A stretch of DNA of 64,000 nt from Haloarcula litorea. Lineage in GTDB: Archaea; Halobacteriota; Halobacteria; Halobacteriales; Haloarculaceae. Both the position numbers and the translations under genes were made by a program. Positions within the stretch are counted from its first letter, which is position 1, and each line of letters begins with the position of its first letter. The notes under the pieces were generated by a model that did no database searches, was not told the DNA's origin, and saw only the letters and a program-made list of their open reading frames with translations. This document shows, in pieces, positions 16,001 to 24,601 of this stretch. Location: the NCBI RefSeq assembly GCF_029338195.1, contig NZ_CP119780.1, positions 186,001-250,000 of the forward strand, in the 5' to 3' direction.

Positions 16001-18655
16001 GCCCAGCTCGTGTCTGGCCCGGACCCAGACCGTCTCGCCGTCTGCCGCCTCCAGGGGCCACTCGAACTCCTGTCCGCCTTCGGTGACGGATTCTCGGATC
16101 ATATCCCTGGCATCGTCGGCACTGACCCCCTCGTCAGTCGCCTGGAACTCCGACAGCGGTCGTTCGACGAACGCCTCGCGGTCGTAGCCGAGCAGCTCGG
16201 CCACCTGCCTGTTCGCGTTCACCACGTCACCGGTCTCCGGATCGTGGATCACGATCCCGTCCCCGGCCATCTCGAATATCTGCTCGTACTCCCGCTCCCG
16301 CCGTCTCCGCTCGGTGATGTCCTCGACGCGACCGACGACGCGGTCGACGACGCCGTCCTCGTTCTCGATCGGGAACCGAGTGACTGTCACCCACCTCGTC
16401 TCCCCGTCCCGTTGGATGCGATACTGTCCCTCGTAGGCGGCCTGTGGGTCGCCCGCCGCTACCTCGTCGATCAGCCGCTCGATGTCCGCCTCGTACCGCG
16501 CGCGGTCGTCCGGATGAGCCGCCTCGACGAACGACGTCGGCCGCTCGTAGAGTTCCTCGACGGGTCGTCCGTAGATGTCCTCGTACGCGGGATTGATGTA
16601 GAGCATCTCCGAGAAGTCGGCGGTCGCGAGGTAGACGATCTCGTCGATGTGTTCCGCGATGAGGCGGAAGCGACGTTCGCTCTCACGGAGTTCTCGGTCC
16701 TGTTCGACCCTGTCGAGCGCCGTCGTCGCGTGTCGCGCGAGGATCCGTGCGGCGTCCAGTGTGACGTCGTCGATCCGACCGGCACCCGGCGCGGCGGCGG
16801 CGACGACACCGTGGCCCCCGAGCGGGACGATCACGACCTCCCCCTTCGGCTCGCCATCGGACACCGTCTCGGGGTCGACGACACGCATCTCCCGCTCGAG
16901 ATACGCGTCGTAGGCTGGCGTTCCCGGTTCGATCACGCCGGGCTCGGATTCACCGTCCGAGAGCCCGAGCAGACCGCCGCCCGTCGCGACCGGCGTCAGC
17001 TCGCCCTTATCGTCCGGGTCGCCCCAGCACGTCGGTGCCGTGAGATCGAGCACCTCGGAGGCGGCGTCGGCGACGGCCTCGAAGACCGCCGTCGCGGTGT
17101 CGGCGTTCTGTACCTCTGCGGTCGACTCGTGGAGGTGACGGACCATTCGCTCGCGGCGCTTGCGCTCCGTGATGTCCGTATACCAGACGTACGCATCGGA
17201 GTCCCGCTCCGCGTCCCGATCGGCGTCGAAGTGGATGACTCTGAAGAGGAACTCTCGGGTGCCGGTCGCCGTGACGCGTGGTGCGACCGCTTCGACGCGG
17301 TCGCCGCCGGCCGCTCGCTTCCGGAACTCCTCGAAGTCCGTGCGTTCCGACTCCGGAACGACGGCCTCGGCGACGGTCGATCCCACGATCTCCTCGGAAG
17401 TGAACCCGAACACGTCCTCGAAAGCGGGGTTGATCTCCCGTATCACCGGCTCACCGCCCTCGAACTGGACTCGTACGACCGGATCGGGGTTGTTCTCGAA
17501 CAGCACCGACCGCCGGTCGCGTTCCCGTTCGAGCTGTCTCTCGTACTCGGTCCGTTCGGTCACGTCGCGCGAGAGGGCCAGGACACGGTCCTCGCCGGCG
17601 ATCGTGGCCGGTGCCAGATTCGCCTCCAGCAGTCGTCGCTCGCCGGCCGCCGTTTCGACCGACCACTCGACAGTCTCCGTCTCGCCCGTCGCCGCGACCC
17701 GTCGCTGAATCTCGTAGACATCCTCACCTCCGAGCCCGTCCCCGACCGCCCCAAGCCCGCCGAGATCCATCTCGAACAGGGTCTCACGGCTGTACCCCGT
17801 CAGCTCGGTCATCGTCTCGTTGACGTCGACCATCTCCTCGGCCCAGGGATCGTGGACGGAGATGACGTCGTTGACGTTGTCGAACACCTGCTCGTACCGT
17901 CGTTCCTGCCGCCGACGCTCCGTGACGTCGACCGACGTCGAGAGCACGAGCTCACGGCCGCCGACGTGGACCGTTCGCAGGCTCGCCTCCGTCCACCGGA
18001 TCCGACCGTCGGCCGTCTCCAGTGGCCACTCGAGTTCGATCGCTCCGTCCTGCTCGGTGACACTCGCGACGGCCCGTGTGATCCGCTCGTGGTCGTACCC
18101 CGGGAGCTCGGCGGTGAACTCGCCGACCTGCATCGACTGTAGCTCCGCTCGATCGTAGCCGAGCAGCTCACAGAGCGCGTCGTTGGCGTGCAACATCTCA
18201 CCCGATTCGGGGTCGTGGAGGGTGGCGACGCCCGCGACGTTGTCGTAGATCTCGCGGACGCTCGTCAGCGCGTGTTCGCGCTCGACGACCCTCCGCAGGC
18301 GTTCGGCCACGAGCGACGGGTCCGTCTCGACGAGTTCCCGCGGAAGCCACTCCGTCGCACCCGCGGACAGGACGTCGCCGACCAGATCGTCGTCGCTACC
18401 AGCACTCAGAACGACGACGGGAGTGTTCGGTCGTTCCGCCCTCCACCGCCGAACGATGTCGGCGGAATCGTGGCTCCCTCCAGTGTCGTCGATCACCAGA
18501 CAGTCGGTCTCCGATGCGGGGTCCCACTGGTTTTCCCGCGACGGCCCCCTATCGATCGATAGATCGGTGTCACGCTCCAAGTACGACCAGCCCTCGCAAG
18601 ATGTCTCTCCCCCGATCAGTGAGAAAGAGAGCGTGCGTGAACTTCCCCCAAACAT
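13082..18655 (-). CDS. Giant multi-PAS/GAF regulator with HTH_10 output
   Basis: A predicted 1857-aa soluble sensor-regulator. A receiver-like but phospho-acceptor-poor segment (about 45-130) is followed by three PAS domains (about 135-500), a GAF (about 505-650), five more PAS domains (about 660-1285), two GAF domains (about 1290-1600), a bacterio-opsin-activator (BAT) domain (about 1610-1780) and a C-terminal HTH_10 helix-turn-helix (LTDRQLEVVRTALSAGYFEW; VATRLDITQPTFNKHLRLAE). PAS blocks repeat YEQIFDGVNDIIAVHDPETGE and GYDRE almost verbatim, indicating recent internal duplication. No histidine kinase catalytic motifs occur, so signals probably act directly on DNA binding. The start ATG 18655 is followed by a weakly conserved head. 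The ligand is unknown. Confidence 0.88.
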   Translation of the reverse strand: MFGGSSRTLSFSLIGGETSCEGWSYLERDTDLSIDRGPSRENQWDPASETDCLVIDDTGGSHDSADIVRRWRAERPNTPVVVLSAGSDDDLVGDVLSAGATEWLPRELVETDPSLVAERLRRVVEREHALTSVREIYDNVAGVATLHDPESGEMLHANDALCELLGYDRAELQSMQVGEFTAELPGYDHERITRAVASVTEQDGAIELEWPLETADGRIRWTEASLRTVHVGGRELVLSTSVDVTERRRQERRYEQVFDNVNDVISVHDPWAEEMVDVNETMTELTGYSRETLFEMDLGGLGAVGDGLGGEDVYEIQRRVAATGETETVEWSVETAAGERRLLEANLAPATIAGEDRVLALSRDVTERTEYERQLERERDRRSVLFENNPDPVVRVQFEGGEPVIREINPAFEDVFGFTSEEIVGSTVAEAVVPESERTDFEEFRKRAAGGDRVEAVAPRVTATGTREFLFRVIHFDADRDAERDSDAYVWYTDITERKRRERMVRHLHESTAEVQNADTATAVFEAVADAASEVLDLTAPTCWGDPDDKGELTPVATGGGLLGLSDGESEPGVIEPGTPAYDAYLEREMRVVDPETVSDGEPKGEVVIVPLGGHGVVAAAAPGAGRIDDVTLDAARILARHATTALDRVEQDRELRESERRFRLIAEHIDEIVYLATADFSEMLYINPAYEDIYGRPVEELYERPTSFVEAAHPDDRARYEADIERLIDEVAAGDPQAAYEGQYRIQRDGETRWVTVTRFPIENEDGVVDRVVGRVEDITERRRREREYEQIFEMAGDGIVIHDPETGDVVNANRQVAELLGYDREAFVERPLSEFQATDEGVSADDARDMIRESVTEGGQEFEWPLEAADGETVWVRARHELGEIAGEQRVVALLHDITERKRREREYEEIFDGVNDIIAVHDPETGELIDINSTMCELTGYDRERILEMGAEGLLVEDDDADLPPDRVPKIIERVIDGEEISPYEQAIETRDGRRVWLEVNPTRALIGGEERFLAISRDITERKRREREYEQIFDGVTDSITVHDPETAELVDVNDTFCELLGYDRDQILEMGISGYSPGERGYTMDRARELVQAVVESDGPEQTEWAVETSDGETRWLDVKGTTIELGGELRCVALNRDVTERRRTERRLSEVLDRIDEAIFITRAEAITSGSQAPDYVSSGYEDIWGRSLDEISSAHENGFFDTLHPDDADGYRAFVEGIVGDVEAGTTSDSYSHEYRIRRTDGETRWVQSDYYPTAWEGGQTRVVIVSRDVTERKRRERRIASFDDATEDLATADTPTEATRMAVKAAAETLDLPAVGAFLYDDEGGVLRPEALAGELPSEAAAEPIEPGDGALWEGFAAGTVVASDGGDDPTGFLGDRAETELPAGLAELAAWRALSLGNHGTLLVGTPDGSLTSGTVQAAHILAATLEAALNHLEGQRRLAAQEEQLRTQTERAERLDRIARLTQQVEAAITEASSAAEVERAVCERLADTGPYALAWIGGIDAGSDRLAARAIVGAPEGYVESMDLTTASGTADPHPAIDAWRTDRLAVENSLVGEGPADDWRRAGLSAGHQSLCAVPLTYDGITRGVLTIGSESPNAFDERERDVLSQLGATIANALAAIERRRALESDETVELEFRGPGDALSFARAAAAADCRVRLERTAAKQDGPTSLYFGFTGEEEEDVMEIAERRLPGSVDLITSDSSSTLVEAHATDWFGAPIAEYGGVLREAVADPEETTILVEVPRHADVRSFVERLQEVAPSLELTAQRQHQRRNRTPSELSERVRSELTDRQLEVVRTALSAGYFEWPRENDGSEVATRLDITQPTFNKHLRLAERKTFGVLFDADD

Positions 18656-18846
18656 AGATACTATGTGCGGTTCAAGGCCTGTAAATCGTTTGTAGACCGG
18701 CCGCTGAGGGTCGTCAATCTATCGGATTCTCTGTGCGTTGAGCACAGTCGGTAGGGCGGTACGGCCCCGATTGGTCTCAGTTATCGCGTCGGAGTGGGGC
18801 TACGGTAGCCGGTGACTCAGCGAGCACGCGATCTATCGTCCCACGG

Positions 18847-19932
18847 CTAATCGTCGGCCTCGCCGTGGGCTTGTTCCGTGCTGTCTACGCTGACCGTCTC
18901 CCACTCGTCGTCGGAGTGGGCACCCTCGCGGGCCTTCGCGCTCGCCGCGACCCTGACGAACTCGGCCTTGCTGCGAGCGGCCTCGATGTCGTGACCGCCA
19001 CAGTAGGACAGCCCCGAGCGGATCCCGGCACAGAACTCCGCGACGACGTCGGCGACCGGTCCCTTGTACGGCGTGAGCCCCTCGACGCCCTCGTCGGCCG
19101 TGACGTTCTCGCCCTTGTCCGAGCGCTCCTCGGCGGCCGCCGTCGTCGCCATCCCGCGGGAGCGCTTGTACCTGACGCCGTCGACCTCGACGACCTCGCC
19201 CGGGGCCTCGGCGGTGCCGGCGAAGAGGCTCCCCAGCATCACCGTGTCCGCGCCCGCCATCAGCGCCTTGACGGCGTCGCCGGAGGTCTGGATGCCCCCG
19301 TCGGCACAGATCGTCACGTCGAGGTCGGCCGCCGCCTCGGCGCAGTCGTCGACGGCCGTCAGCTGCGGGACGCCGGCGCCCGCGACCTTCCGCGTCGTGC
19401 AGTGCGAGCCCGGCCCGATGCCGACCTTCACGCAGTCGGCCCCGGCGGTGGCCAGGTCCTCGACGCCCGCCGGCGTCGCGACGTTGCCGGCGACGAGGTC
19501 GAGGTCGGGGTGGGCGTCCCGGATGTCCGCGACGGCGTCGAGCGTCCGCTCCATATGACCGTGGGCGACGTCGACGACGACGGCGTCGGCACCGGCCGCC
19601 ACCAGCGCCGCCGTCCGGCCGAGGTGGTCCTCGTCGATGCCGACCGCCGCGGCCACGGGGACGCCGGCCTCGGCGACGCGCGAGACCTCCGCGGCCTGTT
19701 CCTCGACGGTGAGGAACCGGTGGATCGTCCCGATGCCGCCGGCCTCCCCGAGGGCGATCGCCAGCTCGGCCTCGGTGACGGTGTCCATCGCCGCCGATAC
19801 CATCGGAGTGTCGAGCGCGACGCCGGGCGTGAACTGCGTCGCGAGGGCCACGTCGCTCCGGCTGTCGACCGGCGAGCGCTGTGGCACCAGCAGGACGTCA
19901 CCGTAGCTCAGTCCCGTACGGAGATTGTCCAT
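18847..19932 (-). CDS. IMP dehydrogenase / GMP reductase family enzyme
   Basis: A predicted 361-aa TIM-barrel enzyme of purine nucleotide metabolism. It carries the catalytic loop [15 protein letters not shown] with the nucleophilic Cys, the phosphate-binding segment [20 protein letters not shown] then [10 protein letters not shown], and [11 protein letters not shown]. It lacks CBS domains; about 360 residues is the GMP-reductase / CBS-less IMPDH length. [11 protein letters not shown] follows the Cys loop. The sequence does not let me separate IMP oxidation from GMP reduction. The start is set at ATG 19932 ([17 protein letters not shown], the normal family beginning) rather than the frame's earlier codon. 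It is followed upstream on the same strand by the methionine adenosyltransferase gene. Confidence 0.88.
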   Translation of the reverse strand: MDNLRTGLSYGDVLLVPQRSPVDSRSDVALATQFTPGVALDTPMVSAAMDTVTEAELAIALGEAGGIGTIHRFLTVEEQAAEVSRVAEAGVPVAAAVGIDEDHLGRTAALVAAGADAVVVDVAHGHMERTLDAVADIRDAHPDLDLVAGNVATPAGVEDLATAGADCVKVGIGPGSHCTTRKVAGAGVPQLTAVDDCAEAAADLDVTICADGGIQTSGDAVKALMAGADTVMLGSLFAGTAEAPGEVVEVDGVRYKRSRGMATTAAAEERSDKGENVTADEGVEGLTPYKGPVADVVAEFCAGIRSGLSYCGGHDIEAARSKAEFVRVAASAKAREGAHSDDEWETVSVDSTEQAHGEADD

Positions 19933-20044
19933 TCCGAACAGTAACAGGCCCGTCGGACTGATAAGTATCACGCTCGCCGCGCCGGGAGCGGTCCCGACCG
20001 ATCGGCGGTCGGGAACCCTTCGGCCCGGCTCGGACGCCGTGGCC

Positions 20045-21202
20045 TCAGAACACGTCGACCCGGCCCGCGAGGAGGTCCGCTCGGAGCGTCCCGATCGCGT
20101 CGAACTCGGCGGCGACCGCGTCCGCGACTGCGTCGGCGTCTGCGACGGTCGTCTGCACGTCGACGGCCCACGGCTCGGCGACCGGCTCGCCGATCCGGGA
20201 GAGGAGCTGGACGCCGCCGTGGCTCGCGCCCAGCGTCTCGGCCAGTCGGCGGGCGATCCGGAGCGCGAGGAGGTTGTACAGTTTGCCGACGTGCGTGATC
20301 GGGTTCTTGCCGGCCGTGGCCTCCAGGCTCATCGGTCGGCCCGGCGTGATGAGCCCGTTCGCGCGGTTCCCCCGACCAACCGCGCCGTCGTCGCCCGACT
20401 CCGCCGACAGGCCCGTGGTCGTGAGATACACCGAGCCGGTCTCGGGGTCGTCCGCCGCGTTGACGCGAACCGACACGGACCCCTCAATCCGCCCCGCCGC
20501 GTGCCGCTTTGCCAGTGCCTCGATCTCACCGACGACCGCCCGATACGCCGCCAGGTCCTCGACGTGCTCGTCGACGACGGCGGCAGCGACAGTCAGCGAG
20601 ACGTGCTCGCCTCGACGGAGCGCCATCAGCTTCACGTCCTTGCCGACCGCGTCGAGCTCCGAGTGCAACCGCGGCGCGAGTGTCCGCACGTACCGTTCGG
20701 TCGGCGTCCCGGGCGCGTGCCCGACGCCGAAGCTGGTGTCGTTCGCGAGCGGGGCCGCGCCACGCCGGAACAGCGCCCCGAGGTCGGCCGACGTCTCCCC
20801 GATCCGCGTCTCGACGTCGACGTGCTCGGACGAGAGCGACGGGACGGTCCCGAGGAGGTAGTCCCGCGCGGCCTCGCTCGCGATCGCGTCGACCGGGACG
20901 CGCTCGCCGTCGACGGCGGTCGTGGCCCGACCGCCGACGAGAACGTAGATCGGCCGCGTGACCGTGCCGCCGCCGAAGGCGGGTTCCGACTGGCCGGCCC
21001 CGAGGTGGACCTTGTCGGTGTTGTGGTGGAGCACCTCGCCGAACTCGTCGCGATAGTACGCCGAGAGGCGGCGCGAGACCGCCTCCGCGACCCCGTCACA
21101 CAGCGAATCCGGGTGACCGACTCCCTTGCGCTCGACGAACTCCATCGCTCGCGTCTCGACCGGATCCGCCTCGACCGGTTCCACCGAGAGTCGGTCGTCC
21201 AT
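20045..21202 (-). CDS. mat: Archaeal S-adenosylmethionine synthetase
   Basis: A predicted 385-aa enzyme of the archaeal methionine adenosyltransferase family (ATP + methionine to AdoMet), distinct from bacterial MetK. Recognisable segments are MEFVERKGVGHPDSLCDGVAE, HHNTDKVHLGAGQSEPAFGGG, ANDTSFGVGHAPGTPTE, YLTTTGLSAESGDDGAVGRGNR and MSLEATAGKNPITHVGKLYN. Length is slightly below the usual 400. The frame continues upstream to 21538, but ATG 21202 lies just before the family core and has a normal acidic haloarchaeal start. A SAM-dependent methyltransferase gene starts divergently about 135 bases away. This is a housekeeping cytoplasmic enzyme. Confidence 0.95.
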   Translation of the reverse strand: MDDRLSVEPVEADPVETRAMEFVERKGVGHPDSLCDGVAEAVSRRLSAYYRDEFGEVLHHNTDKVHLGAGQSEPAFGGGTVTRPIYVLVGGRATTAVDGERVPVDAIASEAARDYLLGTVPSLSSEHVDVETRIGETSADLGALFRRGAAPLANDTSFGVGHAPGTPTERYVRTLAPRLHSELDAVGKDVKLMALRRGEHVSLTVAAAVVDEHVEDLAAYRAVVGEIEALAKRHAAGRIEGSVSVRVNAADDPETGSVYLTTTGLSAESGDDGAVGRGNRANGLITPGRPMSLEATAGKNPITHVGKLYNLLALRIARRLAETLGASHGGVQLLSRIGEPVAEPWAVDVQTTVADADAVADAVAAEFDAIGTLRADLLAGRVDVF

Positions 21203-21337
21203 ACGAGTTCGTGTCCCTATGACAACAAAAGCGTCCGGGGGCGCTCGCCGGGACAGCGCGGACGGAGCCCGGGCGTAACTACTACACACCGCCGACCGAA
21301 GCGAGTGTATGAGTGTCAAGACGGCGGGGAGAACCGC

Positions 21338-21949
21338 GTGAGTGCCGCTGTTCCGTACCCGCAGCGCCCACTCACCCACGTCTACGACGCGGCGTACAGC
21401 GGCGTCCCGAACTGGGACATCGGCCGCCCACAGCGGGCGTTCGTGTGGCTCGCGGACGCCGGACTGGTTCGCGGCCCCGTCCTCGACGTCGGCTGTGGAA
21501 CCGGCGAGCTGTCCCTGTTCGTGGCTCGACAGGGCCACGACGTCCTCGGGATCGATCTCTCGTCGCTGGCTATCTCACAGGCACGACAGAAGGCCCGCTG
21601 GCGACAGATACCCGCCCAGTTCCTCGTCCTCGACGCACTCGACCTGCCGGCGCTGGCGGCCCGCGGGTTCTCGTTTCGCACCGTCCTGGACTGCGCGATG
21701 TTCCACATCCTCGGGGCGAGCGAACGGGACCGCTTCATCGCCGGCCTCGACACCGTCGTCGAGCCCGGGGGCCTCGTCTGCCTGCTGGGCGACGCCCGCC
21801 GACAGCCCGACGCGATCTACGGGATCACGCCGGCGGAGGTGCGGCGTCGCTTCGGCGACGGCTGGACGGTCCTGTTCGCCTACGAGACCGTGTTCGAGCG
21901 CCGCTGGAGCACGAACCCGGCCTACTTCGTCGGCCTGCGCCGCTCGTGA
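21338..21949 (+). CDS. Class I SAM-dependent methyltransferase
   Basis: A predicted 203-aa methyltransferase. The AdoMet-binding motif I is PVLDVGCGTGELSLFVAR near residue 48, the acidic motif after strand 2 is VLGIDLSSLAIS, and FRTVLDCAMFHIL with GGLVCLLGD form the later strands. The substrate is unknown. The best start is GTG 21338 (MSAAVPYPQRPLTHVYD). A 10-codon frame from ATG 21309 ends exactly in the GTGA overlap with this start, so it may be a coupled leader peptide. The gene diverges from AdoMet synthetase and converges on the luciferase-like gene, 43 bases away. Confidence 0.88.
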   Translation: MSAAVPYPQRPLTHVYDAAYSGVPNWDIGRPQRAFVWLADAGLVRGPVLDVGCGTGELSLFVARQGHDVLGIDLSSLAISQARQKARWRQIPAQFLVLDALDLPALAARGFSFRTVLDCAMFHILGASERDRFIAGLDTVVEPGGLVCLLGDARRQPDAIYGITPAEVRRRFGDGWTVLFAYETVFERRWSTNPAYFVGLRRS

Positions 21950-21992
21950 GACGCGGAGCCACAGCGCCACGGGACGGAGGGAGACGACTGGA

Positions 21993-22913
21993 TCACTCGA
22001 GAACGTCGGTCGCGAACGCCGTCATCGCGGCCCCGGGGTCGGCCGCATCGAAGCCAAGCAGGAGGTGGTCGACGCCGTACTCGTCGAGCCGCCGAACGTA
22101 GTCGGCGACCCACTCGCTGCCCGCGTGGTACCCCTGATGGATCGGCTCGGGGTCGGCGGTCGGGTCGTCGGCGAGCGACAGACGGAGCGCCATCACGAAC
22201 GGTTTGTGCCCGTCCGTCTCCTCCCGCCACGTCTCGACGTAGGACTGGAGCGTCTCTTCGGGGAGGTGGTAGAACAGCCAGCCGTCGCCGTGCTCGGCGA
22301 TCCAGTCGACCGACTGGCGGGCGTTCCCGGTCGGCAACAGCGGCAGCGTCTCCGTGGTCGGCTTCGGGAGGACGTCCAGGTCGCCGTCGAGTTCGCCCCA
22401 CTCCCCCTCGATCGACGGGTACTCCTCGCGCCACAGCGTCCGCAACGCCGCGATCCGCTCGCGGACCAACTGCCCGCGTTCGTCCCTGGCGACGTCGAAC
22501 GCGGGGTACTCCGGGTCCCGATCGCCCGAGGCGACCCCCACCACGAGTCGGCCGCCGGAGAGCCTGTCGACAGTCGCGGCCGACTTGGCGACGTGGATCG
22601 GGTGTCGGAGCGGCAGGACGACGCTCGCCGTCCCGAGCGCGATCCGCTCGGTGTGTGCGGCCACGTGTGAGAGGAGCGGCCACGTGTCGAACGCCCCGCC
22701 GGCGTCGCCGAACCGCGGCCAGTACGTCGGGACGTCACGCGCCCAGAGCCCGTCGAAGCCCAGCGACTCCGCCCGTTCGGCGAGGCGGAGCTCGCGGTCG
22801 ACGGCGGGCGTGGACTCCCGCTCGCCGGTCAGCGGGAAGCCGACCCCGTACGTGAGTCCCTCGTCGCCGAAGAGTCGCCTGTAGCCGACGTTCTCGTGGC
22901 TGCCTGTGGTCAT
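21993..22913 (-). CDS. LLM-class (luciferase-like) flavin/F420 oxidoreductase
   Basis: A predicted 306-aa TIM-barrel oxidoreductase of the bacterial-luciferase-like superfamily, using F420 or FMN. Typical segments are LTYGVGFPLTGER, AERAESLGFDGLWARD, RIALGTASVVLPLRHPIHVAKSAATVDRLSGGRLVVGVASGD, then LPLLPTGNARQSVDWIAEHGDGWL and a C-terminal GVDHLLLGF. ATG 22913 (MTTGSHEN) was chosen; an in-frame start ten codons earlier is possible. The substrate is unknown. It converges on the methyltransferase gene. Confidence 0.88.
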   Translation of the reverse strand: MTTGSHENVGYRRLFGDEGLTYGVGFPLTGERESTPAVDRELRLAERAESLGFDGLWARDVPTYWPRFGDAGGAFDTWPLLSHVAAHTERIALGTASVVLPLRHPIHVAKSAATVDRLSGGRLVVGVASGDRDPEYPAFDVARDERGQLVRERIAALRTLWREEYPSIEGEWGELDGDLDVLPKPTTETLPLLPTGNARQSVDWIAEHGDGWLFYHLPEETLQSYVETWREETDGHKPFVMALRLSLADDPTADPEPIHQGYHAGSEWVADYVRRLDEYGVDHLLLGFDAADPGAAMTAFATDVLE

Positions 22914-23425
22914 CGTCCCCCGTAGTCGTGCGATCCACTTCACCCCTGTGTCGCGCGTGACCGGTACCGAGACGCGGCCCCGGTCTGCCTCGCACGGCCG
23001 CTCGGAGCGACGGGGGCCTTCCGAGACGTTTCTACACCAGTTCTCATCCAGACACGATCGTATTAGTACCTGATCGCGTATATTTATCCCGCTCCCGAGT
23101 GGTCAGTTCGTCTCGACTGTCCCGAACCGACCGAAGGGCCGTCGGTGGCCGTCTCGGGCGCGTTTCCCGACGCTCCCGTCCCGGCTGTTCGAACCGACGT
23201 CACGGTCGGGTAGCTCCGGAACAGGGTTCCGTACGGTCACGGCAGCATCAGCCGCTCTATCGCACTGGTAGTCGGTCTCGGGGGACAGTACCGACCGAGC
23301 AGATCCAGAATCGAGGACCTCACCGCTCGGTCGCGTCACTCCCATTTATAACAGATAGCTTATAATATACTTTTCCGATACTTTCTGTCGCATCGACCGG
23401 CTCGCCTCTCCACTGGGTTCGGCGG
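22914..23425. other. Intergenic stretch with a possible 80-aa leftward ORF
   Basis: About 510 bases. On the minus strand ATG 23345 opens an 80-codon frame (to 23103; MGVTRPSGEVLDSGS...). It is preceded by AT-rich sequence including TATATTATAAG (about 23364-23374 read leftward), a good leaderless promoter context. The protein is Arg/Asp/Ser-rich with no recognisable domain, so it is either a small orphan or an untranslated RNA. A second AT-rich patch at 23060-23090 (GTATATTTATC) could be another promoter. Nothing resembling origin repeats was seen despite the Orc1-like gene beside it. Confidence 0.35.
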
Positions 23426-24598
23426 TCACTCGTGTTCCAAGTCGTAGAGCCGTCGGAACACGGCGGTCGGGAACCGCGGCTCGACGCGGCTCGGGACCCG
23501 CCCGATGCCGGGCGTCGGTTCCCCCTTCACGCGGTCGAGGATGCCGTCCTCGGCGGCCTCGTAGATGAACCGCTTGACCGTGCCACGGGAGAGGTCCGTC
23601 GAGAGGGATGCCGTGACGGCGTCGGTCGCCGCCTCGACGGACGACCGTTCCGCCGGGTCGAGGTCGACCAGCGCCCGGAGGACCGCCAGCCGGTTCGCCG
23701 GGAGCGAGAGGACACGGTCCAGTGCGACGGCGTCCTTCGAGAGCCGGTCGACCGCCGCTTCGGTGTCGCTGCGGTCGAGCGTTCCCCGATGGCGATCCGC
23801 CCGGTCGGCGGCGACGAACAGGGCCGCGAGCGCGTCGTGGGCGTTCCCCTCGGCCCACTCGACGATCGGTTCGGCGGCCGCGTGCCCGAGCGTCGCCTCC
23901 CGGAGGCCGAGCGACGCACGGCGCGTCAGCAGGTCCGCGAGCTGCTGTCGGCGGTAGGGGGACAGCCGCTTCGTCGCCCCCGCGACGTCGCCGAAGGCCG
24001 TCTCCGACGGCGGACTCCGGCCGACCCCGACCAGGGCGACGGTCGCCGGTAGCCCGTCTACCCACTCGACGACAGTCTCGGCGGCCGCCCCGTGGCCGTC
24101 CAGGTGATCGATGGCGACGACGACGGGCGACGCGTCCCTCCCGCGTCGCTCGTGGAGCCGGTCGCGGAGCGTCGCCGTCCCGACGCCCCGCTCCGGGACC
24201 GACTCCTCGACGACCGAGTCGAGTATCGTCCGGTAGAAGGCGAACTCGCTGTCGACCCGGCGGCTGTCGAGGTAGACGAACGCCGGGGAGCTCGACGGCC
24301 TGACCCGCGTCGAGGTGTGGACGACCGGTCGCGTCGTCTCCGGGAGGGCCGACAGCTTCCTGAAAAGCGCCGTCACGATCGCCGACTTCCCGGACCCGGG
24401 CGGGCCCGAGAGGTACAGCGGCGGCGGCGTCTCGTCCTCGAAGACCGGGTCGAAGTGCGTCAACAGCCGCTCGATGGCCGGCCCGCGGTCGACCGGGTCC
24501 TCGATGTGGGCCGCGGGCGACAGGGCGGTGTAGTCCCGGACGAGCGACTCGCCGTCGACCTGTGGCCGCCGCCGGCGGATTCGTTCCTCGATGTCCAT
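23426..24598 (-). CDS. Orc1/Cdc6-like AAA+ ATPase
   Basis: A predicted 390-aa AAA+ ATPase resembling archaeal Orc1/Cdc6. Walker A is LSGPPGSGKSAIV near residue 65. Walker B is PVVVAIDHLD near 160, with His replacing the usual second acidic position. A sensor-1-like VALVGVGRS and the lid/sensor-2 region YRRQQLADLLTRRA with AEGNAHDALAALF follow. The C-terminus (about 290-390) looks like a winged helix (SLPANRLAVLRALV, SRGTVKRFIYEAAEDGIL). It begins 3 bases after the glycerol kinase stop on the same strand, so the two are very probably co-transcribed. It is likely a specialised paralogue rather than the replication initiator, since no origin-like repeats flank it. Confidence 0.8.
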   Translation of the reverse strand: MDIEERIRRRRPQVDGESLVRDYTALSPAAHIEDPVDRGPAIERLLTHFDPVFEDETPPPLYLSGPPGSGKSAIVTALFRKLSALPETTRPVVHTSTRVRPSSSPAFVYLDSRRVDSEFAFYRTILDSVVEESVPERGVGTATLRDRLHERRGRDASPVVVAIDHLDGHGAAAETVVEWVDGLPATVALVGVGRSPPSETAFGDVAGATKRLSPYRRQQLADLLTRRASLGLREATLGHAAAEPIVEWAEGNAHDALAALFVAADRADRHRGTLDRSDTEAAVDRLSKDAVALDRVLSLPANRLAVLRALVDLDPAERSSVEAATDAVTASLSTDLSRGTVKRFIYEAAEDGILDRVKGEPTPGIGRVPSRVEPRFPTAVFRRLYDLEHE

Positions 24599-24601
24599 AC
24601 C

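Noticed and set aside
15515-18142. 875-codon plus-strand frame opposite the PAS regulator
   Set aside because: It has no domain, and its repeated pattern only mirrors the PAS repeats on the other strand.
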